This document shows, piece by piece, positions 11,473 through 22,104 of a DNA stretch of 64,000 bases. This DNA is from Vitellaria paradoxa (Eukaryota > Streptophyta > Magnoliopsida > Ericales > Sapotaceae). The notes under the pieces were generated by a model, which made no database searches, had not been told where the DNA came from, and was given only the letters and a program-made list of their open reading frames with translations. How positions within the stretch are numbered: position 1 is the stretch's first letter; each line of letters starts with the position of its first letter. The stretch lies in NCBI GenBank assembly GCA_019916065.1, contig CM034238.1:29561246-29625245 (forward strand). The letters run 5' to 3'. Made by a program: the position numbers and the translations under genes.

Positions 11473-12513
11473 TCAACTCAACAGCTCTTTGCAAGTCTTC
11501 TTATTATGAGAGCCCATGCGACCATAACGAATTTTCATACAAGCGCACCAGTTGACCTAATCCTATGCTTCTTTGGCCTTCCAGCTAGTCTCCGTGTTAA
11601 TGGAGGTAATATTGAACAACCATTACAGTCTACAAACTCTTGGATTATATTTATCGGTATTGGAACGATCACACTTTCGTATGCCAATCTGTAATTATCA
11701 ACATGAAAGTACTCATTAACAAACTCACTCAAAGGTCTGTTAATCCTCCCAATAACAGCAAATGCATGAGAGCATGGAAAACCATAAATTTGCCAACCAT
11801 AACAGGAACATGTACAATTCACCAAATCAACAATTGCTGAAGGATTAGAAAATACTTCATAAATACTATCTGAACACATTTTGACGCTTCATGTTCTACC
11901 AGCATCAACAAGTGAATTAAACTTCTCTTCCATTCTTGGACATAGCACACCATTCCACTTTGCAGCATCAAGCTTTCTTATGGCAAACCATTCCATTAAT
12001 TTTACCCTTATCTTGTTGACCAAATGTGCCACTGGCATATTTCTCCCATCAAGAATCAATTAGTTAAAAGATTAAATGACATTTGAAGACACCTCACCAT
12101 ACCTTTGACTAGAAGAATACCCATTAGTCCAATTTTGCACAGGCAATCCACTCAAAAAGTTATCAACAATTGCACCCCTTCCCTCTTCAAAACATCTAAC
12201 TTCTCCTTAAATGCTGCAACTGTGGGAGTATAAGCACATTGACAAAACAAGTTCACAATGTATTCACGGGATCCGTTAGATCTGTTACCACGACTAAATT
12301 TATCTCTTAAATTGTTCTTCAAATGTTGTAGACAGAAAAAGTGATGACATGTAGGAAACTTAATTGGCAAAGATTCCATCAATCCAGGATTTCTATCGAA
12401 AATAAATGTAAAATTTTCAGAGGGGTTCAATATCTCATGCAAATGACCAAGGAACTAAGACCAATTATCAAAATTCTCTGAATCAACAACAGCAAATGCC
12501 AATGGAAATAACC

Positions 12514-12772
12514 CTACAGATGAATATAAAAACAGTACTGCATAAAAACAATACCGAATTAAAACAGTACCATTCTTTATATGGTGTACTTGTGGTCTTT
12601 GAATACTAGATACATTTGGTACTGTGTTTATACGATACTACATCTTACTAGAAACAGTACCACATAATAAAACAGTACCGCATAAAAATAGTACCGAATT
12701 AAAACAGTACCATTCTTTGTATGTGGTACTCCTTGCTAAAATTGAACAAAAAAATTATGAACATTAACATAC
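12514..12772 (-). repeat. mudrA intron filled with MULE motifs (array 4)
   Basis: A 259-bp intron with about eight full or one-off ACAGTACC / GGTACTGT sites, including AAACAGTACCGCATA and ATTTGGTACTGTG. Its wording (ATACTAGATACATTTGGTAC) matches the spacer and core of the arrays in the Ulp1-type gene. So introns of both opposing genes hold the same repeat family. Confidence 0.85.
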
Positions 12773-13606
12773 CATTATTCGCATCCTTGCCAGTAGCTGC
12801 CATTAGAATACCCTTGAAACGTGACTTCAAGAAAGTACCATAAATAAAAATGATAGGCATGCAGTATTTGAATCCACATATACTAGCCCCAAATGATACA
12901 AACAACCGTCTAAACCGGTTTGTACTGTCATCCACATCCAACACAATATGACTGCCTGGGTTAAGATCCATTGCAGCCTTGATATAATAACTTATGTGAT
13001 TAAACGAATAATCATACTCACCATAAATCATGTCTTTAGCTTTCTCTAAAGCACTCCAAGCCTTATCATAGCTAATTTCCATGCCATAGTTGTTTTTAAA
13101 AAATATAATAACATCAACCGGCGACATTGAAGGTTTTAATGCTACCTGATCAACAATCAACTTACCCAAAAATTTCCTGCTCATCTTCTTAGACCTATCC
13201 CTAATAATTGTCGGACCACAACTATAAACATTGTTGAATTTCCTTATATAAAAATTACCATTAACGTTTGATAACAATGCAACAATTGACCACGGACACC
13301 TTTCAGCGAACTTTTTTGCACAAACAACTTCGACTCTATTCTTGTTGTTCCTCTCATACAAAAATTCAAAGCCAACCTCTGTAGCATGTCGACAAATTGC
13401 ATCTCAAAACTCATCAACACCTCCTACGAATTCCTGTCCCACTCTCAATATTAATGACGACCAATTAGAACACAACAATGGTTTATCCTTACGACTTGAA
13501 ATTGAACTACGATACACATCAACATCACAAGAATCATCATACGGATCCAGACCGGTACCAACATCACCAATTGACACACTGTTAGAAATAGTACCAGAAT
13601 TGCTGG

Positions 13607-13626
13607 AAACAGTACCGGTACTGTTT
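13607..13626. promoter_or_regulatory. 20-bp perfect motif palindrome inside mudrA coding sequence
   Basis: AAACAGTACCGGTACTGTTT is self-complementary over its full length. It lies within mudrA exon 1, read as Asn-Ser-Thr-Gly-Thr-Val on the minus strand. A third GGTACTGT follows at 13633-13640. In the second copy one base has changed (AGTATCGG). Confidence 0.6.
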
Positions 13627-13910
13627 TGGACCGGTACTGTGTTCATACCGCCACAAAAAACATCAATCGATATATAACACAAACCAATCATGTGAGCCAA
13701 CATTATCATATTTTTAAAATCAACATCGTTTCTCAGAAAACATGAAGGATGTTCATGGATTGAGTAACTAAATAACACATTTCCCACATCCAAACTCGAC
13801 CAATTCTCATACACCTTCAACGCAAAATCTGAAAATAACATTTCACAATTCAAATTGACTACAAAAGTCTCCATACCAAACTTACATAGCAGCATCAAAT
13901 TCGAAGACAT

Positions 13911-14361
13911 GACTGACCGGAATCATTCACAGCACAAACTCACCTAAATGCGTAATTCAGATCCGTATGTATTCCTTCGAACGACGTTAATCTCACAGCA
14001 CAAACTCGCGTAATCCGTATGTATTCCTTCGTATATACTCCTTTAACAGACTTTCTCACTCTATGCTTGTTCAAATAAAAAATATACCATATATCTTCAC
14101 GCGATTTCTAAGGAATGAAACAAAAACGGAAAACGTGATCCCGGTTACCATAATTTCCGGCAACTTCCTTTCAGTTAATTATAGAAAAAAGGGCATTTAA
14201 GTTATATTATAAATTATATTTAAAACAAACTAGTGGGACCCACTAGAAATGTGACTTAAATATAAAACTTTCTACATTAATGTGACTTAAAAGCAATACT
14301 TTTTTTTGTATGACTAATAGCCTTAAAATATTACAAAGTATGACTTAAATACAATTTTCCA
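13911..14361. promoter_or_regulatory. MULE right end and mudrA upstream region
   Basis: Holds the mudrA 5' flank and the right terminus. A short duplication (CACAGCACAAACTC..) with a GTATGTATTCCTTCG word occurs twice near 13927-14037. From 14220 inward there are three spaced copies of TGACTTAAA or its variant GTATGACT, matching TTTAAGTCATAC words at the left end (5395-5435). Such sub-terminal repeats could be transposase sites. Confidence 0.45.
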
Positions 14362-14442
14362 TAGAATATAGGGCGGGGCCCGAGTTTTTGTGGGCCTGAC
14401 GGACAAAAGACTACCCCACCCCTCACTTTGTCCGACGCTAAT

Positions 14443-14449
14443 TTATAAA
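14443..14449 (+). promoter_or_regulatory. TATA-like box of the rhomboid gene
   Basis: TTATAAA lies about 100 bp before the ATG at 14545 and about 80 bp from the MULE end. The same site exists before the second copy. It is plausible as a core promoter but unproven. Confidence 0.3.
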
Positions 14450-14544
14450 CACTCATCTGACGCTCAGATGCTGGAGGGGCACTTTGGACCTTGGCTAGCC
14501 CAAAGTCTCTCTTATCTCTCTTTGCTTGGTTGGAGGACAGAGCT

Positions 14545-16685
14545 ATGGTGGGTTCAGCAGTGCCTCAGCCACAGCCATCGAAGTTCCTTGTTCCAATATC
14601 CAGAGTGGGTCCCACACCAGCGCACCTCATCACCACCGCCGCCTCCTTCCGCCTTGGCCACTTCCCTCGCCTTCGCTTCGTCGGCCACCGTCTTCACCTG
14701 CGCTTCCTTCTTGAGTCCTCTGTCAAGGTCTTTCTCTCTCTGTCATTTTGATTTCGGTTAAATGTGTTGAATTATTTGATCGCTCATGAATTGGATCAAA
14801 TTTAGTTAGTTTCATAGCATTGCCATTCTGTATGGTGGATGAAATTTGGATTTAGTAAATAGAAATACACGCTACCTATGATATGAAGAATTAGAAAACG
14901 CATATAAAGTTCTTAATTAATATTAGAATCAAATATGGAGACTGCTTGTTTAGGCATAATCTTTATATAAAGGCTAGTTGGGATTTTATAGTCAGCATGA
15001 GTACTTTCTGAGTCTGACCTATCTTTATAGATAAGATTTTACTCGAGGGTTTTAATTTGCATACACATTTCTAACATTATTATTGGGATTTTATTATGTC
15101 ACGTTACTTTTCCAGTATTCATAACGTGGAATATAATTCTTCCTATTTGATAGTAGTTTAATTGCATCAAAATTTTATGTTTATGTATCGTTGTGTTCCA
15201 ACAGTGTTGTGGCGTCTCCTGAGTTCTTTTAGAATTTCTGTGTGGGCTTCTGTGCTATGTCGAACCCCATCTCCAAATCATGCTTAATCCTTATGCAGCA
15301 GGAAAAGAAAAAGAAAATGGAAACTTATGTAAATGAAATACCACACTTGCAACTGGAGATACGAAATACATACTTACGGATTGAAAGAAATACCTCTAAG
15401 TCATGTTTACCCTACTGTTGAAATTATCATTACCTCTCCACGGTACACAAATTATTCAAGGGCGACAAGAAATTGATTAAGGGATTGCAAAAGTAGGCAA
15501 GAGATATTTGTCTAATGTTCATTAATATTATTTGCAAAAATCTTAAATAAACTGACAACTTTCTTCTTTCCTGATTAATTTTGGCATTAGTGGCATTCGT
15601 TATAGTTTTTGCTTGTTGACAGAATATAGCTTGTCTTGGTCACGTGCCATCTTTAAAGGATGTGTGGCGTGAAAGCTCCACAAGATTTGCAGGGATTAAT
15701 TTTCTTCATTGGTTAGAAGATGTTGTTTTGGCCACACGCTCATCTTGCATGTGGTTTTTTAGCAGAGAAGGAAGTGGAAACAACTCTAGAGATATAGGGA
15801 GGTCAGACTTGGATAAATCCAGAAGGGCTTCATTTAGTGGCAGGGAATGGACCAACATCCTCCTTATGATTAATGTCTTGTGAGTAGCACCTTATTAGAC
15901 AAAGACGTCACAGCTTTTTGCATTTTATATCTCCTAAGCACGTTTTTACCTTTTTTTTCCCCTTTTTTTGGGTTCATTTCCTACTTGCCAGGTTTCTTAT
16001 TTTATAATTGTGACAGGCTTTTTATCATCTGATATTTTGTACAGGGTCTATATTGCACAAGTTGCAACACAAGGAAAGCTCCTTATATGGGGTACGAAGG
16101 TTAGAATACCACTCAGAACACGGGGTGGGGTTGATTTATGGGCTTACATTTCAAAAAACACAACTTGTGGGCTCATCTCTACTTATTGTTTTATTTTATT
16201 TTATTTTTTTTTATTTTTTGTGAAAATTGTGCAGATTAATGGTCTTATTGACAAAGGACAATTGTGGAGGCTATCCACATCTTCTGTTTTGCATACAAAT
16301 ATTAGCCACCTCATGGTCTATTCTGAAGCTGCTTGATATTATCATGTTTTGGTTACTTTGTAGTTTGGTGGTTTTTTTAAAAAAAAAAAATTTCCACTTT
16401 TCAGGTTAATTGTTATGCTTTGAACTCTATTGGTCCTAGTGTGGAGAGTATTACTGGTCCTAGAAGATATGTTGCAGTTTATATCACCTCTGCAGTTGCA
16501 AGTAAAAGCTCCTAATCCCACTCCAATAGACAATGCATAGTTTATATATATATATATTTAAAAGAAGAAATAACTCCGAACCTCTATTATTCTGATTGAG
16601 AGTTTTGAGAAAACCAGGTTCAGTGATGAGCTATTGGCTCTGCAAATCACCTGCTGTTGGTGCATCTGGAGCAATTTTTGGATTA
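14545..16685 (+). CDS. RBL10: Chloroplast rhomboid protease, RBL10-like, 3' truncated (copy 1)
   Basis: Rhomboids are intramembrane serine proteases; RBL10 sits in the plastid envelope. Six exons join in frame without stops: 14545-14727, 15623-15879, 16045-16099, 16235-16315, 16405-16501, 16618-16685 (247 codons). Exon 1 is a Ser/Arg/Leu-rich transit peptide starting [15 protein letters not shown]. Later exons give [33 protein letters not shown], a TSSVLH..ISHLM segment, [11 protein letters not shown] and [10 protein letters not shown], which holds the GxSG catalytic Ser. The exons with the catalytic His and last membrane spans (about 95 residues) are absent; LTR-like DNA starts 640 bp downstream. 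Three residues in exon 4 differ from the second copy, which there matches the family better (LATSSVLHANIGHLM). Donors of exons 1 and 4 are weak (GTCTTT, GTCTAT). The ATG at 14545 was preferred to the in-frame ATG at 14491 because the transit peptide fits it. Confidence 0.8.
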
Positions 16686-17322
16686 GTAAGTCTTTTCAAA
16701 CTCTGGTCAAAATTTTGCTGAAGATTTTTTAATTCACATGCTAATCACATGTACCACATGGTGCCTGAGCAAATAACATTTGGTCAAATTAGAAAAAGAA
16801 GTTGCAAATTGAGGAAAATGGAGCAAATTATCATCATTTGCATTTGTTATTCTCCTGGAATAGTTTTGGAAACTCAGAAGAATCAAAACTCTTTTTAGCT
16901 GTAAATGTAAAATTTTCAAATATTTGCGAACTTACTGGGGGAAAAAAAAAGCAAAGATTCCTTTGTATTTCTTAGTAGTTACTGATTATGTCTTTCAATT
17001 TTCTGTTTTATCTTTTGTCTTGCTATATGCATCATTTTTATACCCGGTTTTGAACCTAAATATTCATCTCACCCAGTTTCATGGAATTTGTATATTTTTA
17101 ATGAGAAAGTGATGGTGAGGGCCTCAACGAGTTCTAGCTTTGAGTATGCAAAGTAATAAATTTCTATTATACATCATATCAAAGTAAAACACTTTTGAAA
17201 ATCACAAAGTTGGAGAACTGTAATGCTGTATTTTAAACCTACATAATGAATAAAAAAGAAAAAAAATGGCGATATTAACTTTGAATTGTCTCATCATCCT
17301 TGCTCTTCTAAGTTTTATTCAA

Positions 17323-18590
17323 TGTTGGCAGTTTGGAGTGAATGAGAGAGAGATAGAGCACCAGAATATAGATTTAACTGTGATGAAGGGTTTTGATTAA
17401 TCCAAGGTATATGAAGGGGTTTATATAGGTCTAAGGTTAGGCCATGAAGGTTGTCGAGGTTAGCCTTTACACGTTTAGGGAAGTGGTCCCCAAGATAAAT
17501 TGACCAACTTTGTGTGGCTTATTAGCGAGGTATTTGCTAAGTAGTGGTGGCATCCCCACATGGTTGGATAGTAAGTGGATTGTGATTGTACTTGTACAAA
17601 TGAGCATGTTTTGGTTGGTTTGTCAGTAATGCCTCTTTCTAGGCTAGTTGAAGGAGTCTTGATAGATCCCTTAACCTTAGCTACCAAGCTGGTTGTCCTC
17701 GATTGTCCTCTCAATAACTGTGTGACGAGGCCTTTGGAGGCCCTTATGGGCGTGTGGTGCCTTTAAGGAGCCCCTTAGCTTTGATCCTAACTTAGGATGA
17801 TGGCATGCTCTTCACAAGGGCCAAGTGTTATTATGGGAGGTACTTGTTGGAAGCTCCCGTGTGAGCTCGTTGTGACTAGAGGGAGGGGTACTACAAAAAT
17901 CTCCTGCGATAAGGGTTTGGAATGCCCCTAAGAATGGTGTCTGGCCTTGGTTTTGAAAACTCTGGGATGCCTTTGTGAGGAGTTGTCATTGAGAGGCTAG
18001 TGGTAGATGGCTAAAGCATGGTTAAGGTGACACAAATACCCCACGTTAATTTCCCCTACACATGTACTCTGATTAAGCCAATTAGAGAGCTTGTACACAC
18101 CACTTGCACATGATGCCAGCTCTAGCAACGTGTCACAACATCTAATGCCACCGAAGAAGTCTGAAATGTCATATCACGTAACTTGTTAGGCATGTTTACG
18201 TTTATAAAGGGATGCTTTGGTTGTAAATGGAAGGACATAGCCTTATAAAGTCACTTTGTTTGAAAAGAGATGAGCGTTTCTCGATCTTTTGGAAAGCAAC
18301 CACGAAAATCCCCTCGTGTCCTTAGAATACCCACAACATTCCTTTGAAGTTGTCAGAATACTCATAGTTTTCCTTTCATAGACTTGTTCACTAACTTGTT
18401 GTCAAATTTTTTCAACGTGCCAAGGATGACTAGAGCCTATGCCTGCTCTCAAGATCACTATTGAAGGGGAATCATGACTACACATCCCCATTGATGATGC
18501 CCCCGTAACTTCCCCACAAAGTAGACTATCTTTGTCCAGTACTTCGCTAGTGTTTAACAAGGGCTTTCTTGGAAAGGTTAAGCTCTACTA
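17323..18590 (-). mobile_element. LTR-like sequence, minus strand, boundaries uncertain
   Basis: Read on the minus strand, a TATA word (CCTATATAAACCCCTTCATA, about 17420) is followed by a CTCTATCTCTCTCTCATTC leader and ends near TGCCAACA, the plan of an LTR promoter, R and U5. No gag or pol is present. It lies in what would be intron 6 of the rhomboid gene, and its arrival may explain the missing exons. It is duplicated at 62313 onward. No target duplication was found. Confidence 0.4.
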
Positions 18591-18600
18591 CGAAGAAATA

Positions 18601-20060
18601 TAGTCAAGGAAATATAATTAACTACATACATTTTCAATGGTTTTGAAAATATTAGAAAAAAGATATAGGAAAACAAAAACCCTAAGATACAAGTTTTACG
18701 TTGCATGCTTGGATCCATTCACATTTAACAATCAAATGTGATTGGATCCTTGTATGAGTGATTTCAAGGAAGTATAATCAACTATATACGTTTTCAATGG
18801 TTTTGAAAATATTAGAAAATAGATATAGGAAAACAAGAATCCTAGCATACAAGTTTTATGTTGCATGCTTGGATCCATTCACATCTGACAATCAAACAAG
18901 GATCTGTTCATCATTGATTGGTTGAATTAAGTACGGATCTATGCTAGTATATTAAAGAAATAAGCAAAACAAAAAATAAACGAGAAGGTAAAGAAAGCAA
19001 ATTCCATAGATGAAAATGCTACAATTTGTATTGAAAATTGCTATATAATCAAATTTTCAATCTAAATTTGAATGAAAAACTAAATAAAACACTCTCTAAA
19101 CTAAAGGAAAATTGAAGAAAATCTAAAATATATGAATGGTGATATCAAAGTCTAACATATCATTGGTATTTATAGAAAACTGAGAAAAACCTCAGAATCG
19201 GAAGGCTCAAGTGCACAGCGTCTAGTCGCTAAAATGGCATTCGGACGCTAGAAGACAGTGTACTCAGATTTTAGCTCCAACACAAAATTGTAGCCCTTTA
19301 GGTTTTCTTTCAAACCCAAAAAGAATCGCATCAATCGGAATTGTAAATAAAATGTTATGGCCAAAAAACTAACACGGTGTCATGTTGAACCATCCAAAAA
19401 ATTCTAAATTGTGCAACTTTGCAAGCTAATTTTCGGGGCAAATGTAGACCTCTTTTGGACTTGAGCTCTTCTTAAAAATTGTAACTTAGAATGTGTAATT
19501 GGTTTTGGACTTTTTGAATCACCTTAATTGGATCCTAAAAACTTAAGATATGCCCTAAATTCTATCGCGATTAGGATTTGTCTAGCTTTCTAGCCTTAAC
19601 TTTTAAGCAATGTTTCAAGCCCCTAACAAACTCGAATTTGACCTATAATAACTTTTTGAGAAGTTTGAGATGTCCCCTACAACATTGTTGAAGACCACTT
19701 TTAATTTTTGGAACTCCTTCCATGTTAAAATTATGTATCTCTCCGATTCTAACAAACTATTTTAGTGTATTTTCTACTAAAACTTACATAAATGAACAAA
19801 CTAACATAAATAAACAAAATTAAATTAAATTAGACATATTAAAACACAAATTATCGGTATTAGCATAGAAATCAAGATTTATGATTATGTTTTTCAAGCG
19901 TAATAAAGCAAAATCAATACCCCTTAAATTCTTGTACATTTTGTTTTGTTAATATAGTTTTTTTACCTTTCAAAAGGAAATTGGATTAGGTAACAAGTTT
20001 CTTCTTAGTTTTCCCACACAAGTTTGCCTAGTATCCCCTTATATCTACATTAATAAACCA
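18601..20060 (-). mobile_element. Second LTR-like sequence with internal tandem duplication
   Basis: At 18603-18767 and 18768-18930 a block of about 165 bp is repeated in tandem with a few changes. Farther right, AAAAAGAATCGCATC, ATGTTATGGCC and a GCGTCTAG..GGACGCTAG pair follow the same order as matching words in the solo LTR at 46599-48357, so this is probably a diverged LTR of related design. Ends and target duplication were not resolved. Confidence 0.4.
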
Positions 20061-21129
20061 TGCACCAACAATTTTTTTTTTTTTTGAGAAAATAAGATCT
20101 TAAAATATATACTTACAATATATATCAGGGAGGGCAACCACACCAACTCATGAGTCAAGGAATTCAACAAATTCTTACTCCAACTTCACTCGAAACACTA
20201 GTACATTTAACGAATTTAAAAAAATGCAAAACTTGACAATGTAGGACTTGGTAGAAATGAATATTTTTATATGTTTTAAATTTTAACACACTATTTAAAT
20301 ATAATAGAAATAATTTAATATAAAGTTAATTAAAATTAAAAATCATGTATTTCATAAATTAAAAGTCAATAGAAAAATCATCAATGACAACTAATATAAC
20401 AAAACACAACATTTTTCTATGAATCTACATACTAAAATGTTGTTACAATCTCTCGAATCATCCAAATATAAAATCTACACAAAAAAAAGTCTAAAACGAG
20501 TCTGTGATATGTTAAAAGTGTCACTTGCCCCCCTTGCTTCAGGGTAGATCTGCTCGTGCATACAATTCTTCTAATAAGTGACCTAGTTTAGTCACCCGAA
20601 CACCCCCTTCAAAATTAGAAAGGGTGAAAAAAGAAAATAATAATAGATTTTGCTTATAGATATCAAGAAGCAGTAAGAATGATGCACAATAAAACAGAAA
20701 CCAGGACATGCCTAAGTATGGAGGATCAATCATTTTAAGTTCATATTCTTGAAGTCAATTTCAATACATTGGATCAATTGTCCTTGTATTTGGAGGGATT
20801 GAAGAGGATATCATTCATAAGATTTGAGTTGGTTGATTAAAATGGAGAAATATCTTGGATACTTTAAGTGAACACAGAATAATACCAATCAAGCTAAAGG
20901 AAAATATTTTATAGGACAATTATAAGGCCAACTATATTTTTATGATATGCTATGTTAGTTTATTAAGAAGAAACATTCTTATAATAGGACATACCAAAAA
21001 AAAAAACATTCTTATAATATGAGTATAATGGAAGTGAGTATCCCATAATGGATGTGGAAATACAAAAATAAAATAAAAGATAAATATATCTGAAATAAAA
21101 TTGGGGTGACATGAATAGAAAAGAAGTTG
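20061..21129. other. AT-rich DNA, nothing identified
   Basis: Poly-T at about 20071-20083, long A/T stretches and short chance frames. A more complex stretch at 20520-20760 shows no recognisable coding. Confidence 0.5.
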
Positions 21130-21376
21130 CATAAAGGTTGTCTAAGATAGTATGGTCATGTTCAACGCAGACGTCGCGATGCATCAATGAAGAGAAGTGA
21201 TTGAATCCAAGTGAAAAGTGTAAAAAAGATAAAACATAGACCTAGTATTGCATATACTAAAATTGTAGAACGAACATAAAACATAATCTTGATATGAATA
21301 AATAGAGGAAAAGGATTCATATAAATAACCCCACTTAGTTTGGGATTAGGGATTTGTTGAGTTGAGTTGATTATCT
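21130..21376 (+). mobile_element. LINE 3' end (RTE-like), decayed
   Basis: One frame reads WYGHVQRRRRDASMKRSD, then a stop, IQVKSV and KHRPS. This resembles the C-terminal end of the polyprotein of plant RTE-type LINEs (WFGHVQRR words). It is followed by AACCCCACTTAGTTTGGGAT and a TTGTTGAGTTGAGTTGA tail, the usual 3' end of these elements. Only the last few hundred bases remain. Confidence 0.7.
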
Positions 21377-22104
21377 TGATAACCCACAAAAAATCATATT
21401 GCTGAAAGAGTTACCCATCTTGCTCTAGAATAGTTACATGGAATTTTGGATCTGCAACAAAAGATGATTACTGGATGATGCCCATTATGATGTATTATAT
21501 TCGGGAATTATATCAGTCAAAAGAAAATGGGTCTGAAAATGTCCAAAGGTCAAAGAAGCATCAATCGAGGTATTGAACAAAAATTAAGAAAAGTAATAAA
21601 AATGACAATTTGAAAAATACTCAGAACATTAGGCAAGAATAGAGGGGCTGTCAGATATTATTTTGACAGTCTTAGCGATTGTTCTTACTTTTTCACAGCT
21701 TTTGAAAGCTACAACAGAACATAGCCACCACCGTAGAGGACTTAATTGAACCATAGTATCTAAGTTTGCTTAATAATGAAGGATTGTAAAGGAATGTCAT
21801 ACTGTATACGTTCACAAGAACTATAGCTATATGGAGGACCTTACATGTACTTTGGGGCCAAAATAATGCGAGTGTTACCAGTATTATCGTAATGATCAGT
21901 TAATAGGACAAGGAGGAAGATTAATGTTCGATGAAAAAGATTGAGAATAAGCACAAGCCGAAAACTACTAGCGGCATAACATCGAAGAACAACCAGGGGA
22001 TCGCATCAAGAAACATGGGGGACTCAATTGTCACCACTTCCATGAAGTATTACCAGGCTACCAGCAAGCATGCCTAATTTTGGTACCAATATGTTGAAAG
22101 TTAT
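21377..22104. other. Unassigned DNA next to the ARASP pseudogene
   Basis: Moderate composition, no recognised frame. No poly-T was found at the left edge of the pseudogene, so a poly-A tail of a processed copy is not evident. Confidence 0.4.

Larger units (their letters stand above)
11473..13910 (-). pseudogene. mudrA: mudrA-type MULE transposase, broken (copy 1)
   Basis: MURA cuts and moves Mutator elements with a DDE catalytic domain. Exon 1 (12773-13910) has an N-terminal domain (LLCKFG, then FKNMIMLA, YISIDV), a linker with TVP/GTV words, a MuDR-type DNA-binding region (EFLYERNNKNR, CPWSIVA), and the start of the transposase domain. Exon 2 (11473-12513) has AFAVVDSEN, the second Asp in FDRNPGL, the SWIM zinc finger CTCSCYGWQ..GFPCSHA and a damaged C-terminal zinc knuckle. 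Splice sites are clean (donor GTATGT, acceptor TGTAG). Lesions: TGA at 13402-13404, first catalytic Asp changed to Tyr at 12840-12842, TAG at 12455-12457, a lost base near 12176, two stops around 12063-12080 in the ESFN motif, a TGA near 11882, and loss of a zinc-knuckle Cys near 11520. Not functional. Confidence 0.92.
5354..14361. mobile_element. Mutator-like element with Ulp1 protease and mudrA genes (copy 1)
   Basis: The two genes converge: a Ulp1-type gene on plus (6365-10806) and mudrA on minus (11473-13910). MULEs that carry a Ulp1 (C48) gene are known in plants (Kaonashi elements of Arabidopsis, CUMULE of melon). The termini are short and degenerate: both ends share ATTTAAGTCATAC read inward (near 5395 on the left, 14336-14350 on the right). 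The 9-bp word TAGAATATA occurs at 5345-5353 and 14362-14370 and is the best candidate target duplication, so the stated borders depend on it. The left similarity starts about 40 bp inside its border and the right about 12 bp inside, so the left border is less certain. GGTACTGT or its complement occurs dozens of times inside and is rare in the flanking 10 kb. Confidence 0.8.
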
